A DNA stretch of 64,000 nt. Source: Chryseobacterium gleum. GTDB lineage: Bacteria > Bacteroidota > Bacteroidia > Flavobacteriales > Weeksellaceae. The DNA lies in NCBI RefSeq assembly GCF_900636535.1, contig NZ_LR134289.1, forward strand, positions 372,001 to 436,000. Reading direction: 5' to 3'. The translations under genes were made by a program, and so were the position numbers. This document shows positions 61,186 to 64,000 of this stretch, one piece after another; position 1 is the first letter of the stretch; every line of letters starts with the position of its first letter. The notes under the pieces were generated by a model. That model was not told where the DNA came from. It ran no database searches and worked only from the letters and a program-made list of their open reading frames with translations.

Positions 61186-62218
61186 TCCAATTAGGATCAT
61201 GTAAACATGTATATAGCAAATTATATGCCTCGTTTTTACTGTCTAATGTTTTGCAATATACGGTTTTTCGTCTATTATTTTTTAACGATTGGATTGAAAA
61301 TTTATTGTTAACATAGTTGCATGTTACAATGCAATTTGGTTTGGTCCACTGTTCATAATTAGTATCTATTTTTACATATTGCCAATCCGTTGCTATATCA
61401 ATTTTACTAAGATCATTTAATATATCAATTACAGAATCATATCTTTCAGCAGGATTTGCTTTTAGACATTTTTTAATTACATTTCTTAAAGGCTTTGGAA
61501 TATGCGGTAAATAATTAGATCTATCAGGAAATCTTTCCCTTGTTATATTATTTATAAAGTTATTGTCATTGCGAACACCTCTTGATAAGAAAGCATTGTT
61601 CATTTGGTTTATGAATTCAATGTCACCATTACACATTCTATAGATGGCAATTCCCGCTTGGTATATATCAAACTTTAAGTTGTGATTAGCCTGGCTAAAT
61701 AGCTCAGGTGGTGCATATACGGGAGTTGTTCCATTTACAGTTGCAAATCCATAAACGCCCATATACTCTGCTAATCCAAAATCAGATATTAATGCCTTGT
61801 CTGACTGATCCACCAATATATTTTCCAACTTTACATCAAAGTGCATAAGCCCTTTCGAGTGTATATTATTCAGCCCGGATAAAAATTGTAACGAATACCT
61901 TATGATCTCTCTAGAAGTAAGGTATCTACCATCAATTATTGACTTTAAAGAACCTTTTGGGTAATATGGCATTGCTAAATATACGAAGTCTGCATCTTGT
62001 GATCCATACATGATTTTAACAATATTGTGATGATTGGTGAGGTATATTTTTTTTGATTCTTCAAAAAATAAATCCTTATCAGTAAAATTGGTTTGAGGTA
62101 TCTTTTTAATAACAATCTCCGCATTTAACTGATGGTCTGTTGCTAGGAAGACTGTTGCTTCACCCCCATTTCCAATCTGAGCCCCTAAAGTAAAATTAAG
62201 AATTGAATTTGTAAACAT
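61175..62218 (-). CDS. Serine/threonine protein kinase, non-RD, central gene of the cassette
   Basis: 347 residues. The kinase domain covers 8-270: glycine loop IGNGGEATV (15-23), ATP Lys38 in VIKKIP, catalytic loop HFDVKLENIL (126-135) with Asp128, Lys130 and Asn133, DFG at 146-148, APPE at 169-172. The Arg of HRD is Phe, so it is a non-RD kinase. A 75-residue C-terminal tail of unknown fold follows (from about 273), beta-rich, with YVNNKFSIQSLKNNRRKT. No membrane segment or PASTA repeats, so it is a cytosolic kinase. Preceded by a 161-aa gene, four bases away, and overlapped by the 61-aa gene. Confidence 0.9.
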   Translation of the reverse strand: MFTNSILNFTLGAQIGNGGEATVFLATDHQLNAEIVIKKIPQTNFTDKDLFFEESKKIYLTNHHNIVKIMYGSQDADFVYLAMPYYPKGSLKSIIDGRYLTSREIIRYSLQFLSGLNNIHSKGLMHFDVKLENILVDQSDKALISDFGLAEYMGVYGFATVNGTTPVYAPPELFSQANHNLKFDIYQAGIAIYRMCNGDIEFINQMNNAFLSRGVRNDNNFINNITRERFPDRSNYLPHIPKPLRNVIKKCLKANPAERYDSVIDILNDLSKIDIATDWQYVKIDTNYEQWTKPNCIVTCNYVNNKFSIQSLKNNRRKTVYCKTLDSKNEAYNLLYTCLHDPNWNDS

Positions 62219-62222
62219 GTAG

Positions 62223-62708
62223 TTATAGTTTTAAAGCAGCATTTGCTGCAAGTATTGATTCTCTTTCTTCAAGTGATAAATTGCCCCATCCAATTTCTGT
62301 AGGAAAATTAATGAAATTAAGTTCACCTCTCGCGTATAATTTAAAATCCTCCTTTTGTATATCTAAGAGATGGTAAATGTCAGAAATTTGTCCAGCTTTA
62401 TTCTTTTCTACCGACGAGTTAGCTATTGCTTCCTGTAATACACCTTCGATATAAGTTCTCTGAATCATTAGTTTGTCATATGTGCTCCCATATTCATTAA
62501 TTTTAATTACTGCTTTTTTAACTTCATAAAGATTAATAATATCAATTATCGTGTTGCGAGTGAAATTAAGAGCTTCAGGCCAATTTAAAGATTGAGGTAC
62601 GTGCAATATAGAAATATCTCGATAAGTTAGGTTGTTATCAGGATCTTCTTCTTCTATACTATAGTATATTTTGTTATTAGATCGAACTCTAAATCCTATT
62701 GATGTCAT
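62223..62708 (-). CDS. Unknown 161-aa protein, first gene of the kinase operon
   Basis: Start at 62708 (MTSIGFRVRS); an in-frame ATG at 62750 would add 14 residues and is less likely. The predicted order of secondary structure (beta: IGFRVRSNNKIYYSIEEE; beta: AVIKINE; helix: RTYIEGVLQEAIANS) resembles RNase H-fold proteins such as RuvC-like or DUF3010-like families, but the usual first catalytic Asp is absent, so I do not call it a nuclease. Ends in LSLEERESILAANAALKL. Stop is four bases before the kinase start. Confidence 0.6.
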   Translation of the reverse strand: MTSIGFRVRSNNKIYYSIEEEDPDNNLTYRDISILHVPQSLNWPEALNFTRNTIIDIINLYEVKKAVIKINEYGSTYDKLMIQRTYIEGVLQEAIANSSVEKNKAGQISDIYHLLDIQKEDFKLYARGELNFINFPTEIGWGNLSLEERESILAANAALKL

Positions 62709-62757
62709 AATGGTTATGTTTTTAACTTCGAATGTACAAATAATTAACACTTAGTCC

Positions 62758-62808
62758 TTACGGTTTTCCGTAGAGTTATGACTACAATCATAACCGTAAA
62801 AATACGGA
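62758..62808. repeat. TACGG double-palindrome element, copy 1
   Basis: TACGGTTTTCCGTA is followed 20 bases later by CCGTAAAAATACGG: one palindrome with TACGG outside and one with CCGTA outside, with AGAGTTATGACTACAA between. It lies just upstream of the kinase operon start and about 50 bases before a terminator. Confidence 0.65.
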
Positions 62809-62861
62809 GGTATTATATTTGAAAACGATAATTAAAATTGTTTGAAAAGAGACATTTTTTT

Positions 62862-62889
62862 ACCTCCTGATGTGTTGGGAGGTTTTTTT
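62862..62889 (+). terminator. Terminator-like hairpin 1 of the array
   Basis: ACCTCC (62862-62867) pairs with GGAGGT (62878-62883), followed by T7 and GTGG. Matches the hairpin at 60120-60148. Confidence 0.78.
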
Positions 62890-62940
62890 GTGGATTTTTA
62901 ATAGATCAGTTTCTGTAGTACAATTGTTCTCTGTTTTGAG

Positions 62941-62948
62941 TAGTTTTG
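62941..62948 (+). promoter_or_regulatory. Possible promoter box TAGTTTTG in the array
   Basis: A TAnnTTTG match between terminators 1 and 2, about 125 bases before terminator 2. No gene follows. Confidence 0.3.
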
Positions 62949-63064
62949 GGGTAAAGAAGGTGGATAATTGCTGCCAGAAGTTTTTTATGACCATGATCAT
63001 AAATCATTTAATAGAGAATTATTAATTTTGAACTGTTAATAAAATTTTTAACATAAGTTTTTAT

Positions 63065-63090
63065 ACCTCCTGTTTGCCCGGGAGGTTTTT
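63065..63090 (+). terminator. Terminator-like hairpin 2 of the array
   Basis: ACCTCC (63065-63070) pairs with GGAGGT (63081-63086), followed by T-rich sequence. Confidence 0.75.
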
Positions 63091-63174
63091 ATTTGATATT
63101 TAAATCTGAATTCTATAATTCATCGTATATTAAGATACAACTCATATTTTTTTGAGTTCATGGTTATTAGTTTT

Positions 63175-63202
63175 ATCCCCGGAGAAATCCGGGGATTTTT
63201 TT
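63175..63202 (+). terminator. Terminator-like hairpin 3 of the array
   Basis: ATCCCCGG (63175-63182) pairs with CCGGGGAT (63189-63196), followed by T7. Confidence 0.8.
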
Positions 63203-63315
63203 GTGGATAGCTTTTCAGGATTGCCTTAGAATTATTTGATAAAATTTATTCAGGACGTATTCGGTTGAGGCTGGTAGGATTAAGGTTCACAGATTGAGTA
63301 CACGGAAGCTATCAA

Positions 63316-63423
63316 ATGAATTTATTTGAAGATATTGCAGAACTGATGAGCCTTTACCAGGCTATGGACAATAGTAGGAATAGATTTGGAAGATTTTATT
63401 TTATGCTAATTACAAATAAGTAA
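63316..63423 (+). CDS. Possible 35-codon ORF, very weak
   Basis: MNLFEDIAELMSLYQAMDNS begins a 35-codon frame from the ATG at 63316 to TAA at 63421. It has a plausible protein-like composition (acidic N-terminal helix, aromatic C-terminus) but no family and no ribosome-binding site. May be random or a decayed remnant. Confidence 0.2.
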   Translation: MNLFEDIAELMSLYQAMDNSRNRFGRFYFMLITNK

Positions 63424-63432
63424 TATGCTCAA

Positions 63433-63482
63433 TTACGGTTTCCCGTAGAGTTATTACTACAGCCAGTCCGTATATTTACGGA
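63433..63482. repeat. TACGG double-palindrome element, copy 2
   Basis: TACGGTTTCCCGTA followed by CCGTATATTTACGG, with AGAGTTATTACTACAG between. Same architecture and spacing as copy 1, diverged in the spacer after CTACA; about 40 bases before a terminator-like hairpin. Confidence 0.65.
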
Positions 63483-63520
63483 GTTTTAAATAACAACAAG
63501 TACAGAAAGTTTTTTTAATG

Positions 63521-63547
63521 TCCCTGGCTATGGCTGGGGATTTTTTA
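63521..63547 (+). terminator. Terminator-like hairpin 4 of the array
   Basis: TCCCTGGC pairs with GCTGGGGA (63533-63540) with G-T pairs, followed by T6. Confidence 0.6.
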
Positions 63548-63587
63548 TGTTTGTATAATACAAGTTTCTACTGATTTACAGAATCAC

Positions 63588-63605
63588 CTCCTGCAGGAGT
63601 TTTTT
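63588..63605 (+). terminator. Terminator-like hairpin 5 of the array
   Basis: CTCCTGCAGGAG is a 12-base perfect palindrome followed by T6. Without a clear loop it is a weaker terminator candidate than the others. Confidence 0.4.
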
Positions 63606-63727
63606 GATGTTTTAAGATAAAATGTTAACAAGGTGGGTTATTAATATACTTGTTCGGTTGTCAGATTTTTAAAAAAAAGATACCACAAAAAACAACTTTT
63701 CATTAAACAGTGATGATAGTGGCATGT

Positions 63728-63782
63728 GTATTGTTGGTGTTAATGCAGGTTTTTAAAAATGAAACCTACACAACACCACATC
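63728..63782. other. Long imperfect hairpin in the noncoding region
   Basis: AGGTTT (63747-63752) pairs with AAACCT (63762-63767). Outward, TG pairs with CA and TGGTGTT (63735-63741) with AACACCA (63772-63778), with small bulges. It is not followed by a T run, so it is not a terminator. Confidence 0.5.
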
Positions 63783-63810
63783 ATTTATCTATACTTAATC
63801 ACACACTTTA

Positions 63811-63839
63811 AACTTCATTTTTTGATGAAGTTTTTTTAT
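63811..63839 (+). terminator. Terminator-like hairpin 6 of the array
   Basis: AACTTCAT (63811-63818) pairs with ATGAAGTT (63825-63832), followed by T-rich sequence. Confidence 0.75.
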
Positions 63840-63883
63840 TTTTGACTCGTTTGTGGTTTATTTATGAACTAATCAGTCTGTAT

Positions 63884-63911
63884 ACCCCTCTCTTTCTGAG
63901 AGGTGTTTTTG
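63884..63911 (+). terminator. Terminator-like hairpin 7 of the array
   Basis: CCTCTC (63887-63892) pairs with GAGAGG (63898-63903), followed by TGTTTTTG. Confidence 0.7.
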
Positions 63912-64000
63912 TCTGTAAGTACTATGAATAAAGGGATTGTGCTAAATTTCTTAATGCATCACTAAATAATGAAATATTTTATATATTTAAGTGTTCGATT

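Larger units (their letters stand above)
62709..64000. other. Noncoding terminator-rich region at the right end of the window
   Basis: About 1.3 kb with no convincing gene apart from one 35-codon frame (63316). It contains two TACGG double-palindrome elements, seven + strand hairpins with T tails, one long imperfect hairpin and two TAnnTTTG boxes. AT-rich throughout. Confidence 0.6.

Noticed and set aside
62223..62708. Calling the first gene of the kinase operon a RuvC-like nuclease
   Set aside because: Only the order of secondary structure hints at an RNase H fold; the first catalytic acidic residue is missing, so no function is claimed.
62758..63482. CRISPR repeat pair
   Set aside because: Two similar TACGG elements are 675 bases apart with no regular spacers, and the internal sequence differs between copies.
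62758..63911. Integron cassette array with attC sites
   Set aside because: Hairpins have T tails and no conserved GTTRRRY/RYYYAAC core pairs; no integrase is seen and there are no ORFs between. An array of terminators describes it better.
1..64000. tRNA, rRNA, insertion sequence or prophage
   Set aside because: No cloverleaf, rRNA-like segment, transposase motif or phage structural gene was found by reading either strand.

Overview
The window is a stretch of a low-GC Bacteroidota chromosome, most likely Chryseobacterium or a close Weeksellaceae relative. The pointers are a protein with a type IX secretion (T9SS) sorting tail, a GLPGLI-family protein, the Bacteroidota promoter box TAnnTTTG a short way upstream of many starts, few Shine-Dalgarno sites, and Bacteroidota-style lipoproteins. 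No rRNA, tRNA, CRISPR array, insertion sequence or complete prophage was seen.

Layout. 1-6.7 kb: end of an acyl-ACP desaturase, a small HAD hydrolase, methionine aminopeptidase, a methyltransferase, a T9SS cargo, a Gdx-type SMR exporter, a Crp/Fnr regulator, Era and DoxX. A 50-residue double-glycine leader peptide gene lies at 6721-6873. 7-16.7 kb: S9 peptidase, HAD, Crp, GNAT, GLPGLI, MATE pump, sigma-54 response regulator, YggS and a polysaccharide deacetylase. 17-22.2 kb: a copper module made of a P-type ATPase with four Cys-rich metal-binding repeats and an AraC regulator carrying a CxxC metal-binding head, with DUF72, thioesterase and DUF6157 genes. 22.5-26 kb: RRM protein, DUF4153, BlaI and PAP2 genes. 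26.4-35.7 kb: pyruvate dehydrogenase E1-alpha and E2, LolD-like ATPase, L,D-transpeptidase-like lipoprotein, RadC, FemAB-like, PhyH, a polytopic membrane protein and soluble pyrophosphatase. 35.8-49 kb: amidohydrolase, a membrane pyrophosphatase fused to an OmpA domain, aminotransferase, M28 peptidase, VOC protein, endonuclease V, thiolase behind two palindromic operators, and a SWIM/SNF2 helicase. 49-60 kb: three AraC regulators next to SDR, MFS and HD-domain genes, a frame-broken GNAT gene, photolyase and RidA.

60-64 kb is different: AT-rich and apparently accessory. It holds a DUF2441-like gene facing a three-gene operon (unknown 161-aa protein, Ser/Thr protein kinase, 61-aa basic protein). 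After it comes more than 1 kb with almost no coding sequence but seven same-direction terminator-like hairpins, two copies of a double-palindrome TACGG element and a long imperfect hairpin.

The most interesting items are the pyrophosphatase-OmpA fusion, the kinase cassette with its flanking terminator array, the GG-leader peptide, and four intergenic degenerate-motif inverted repeats. All family calls come from reading motifs by eye. No database search was run.
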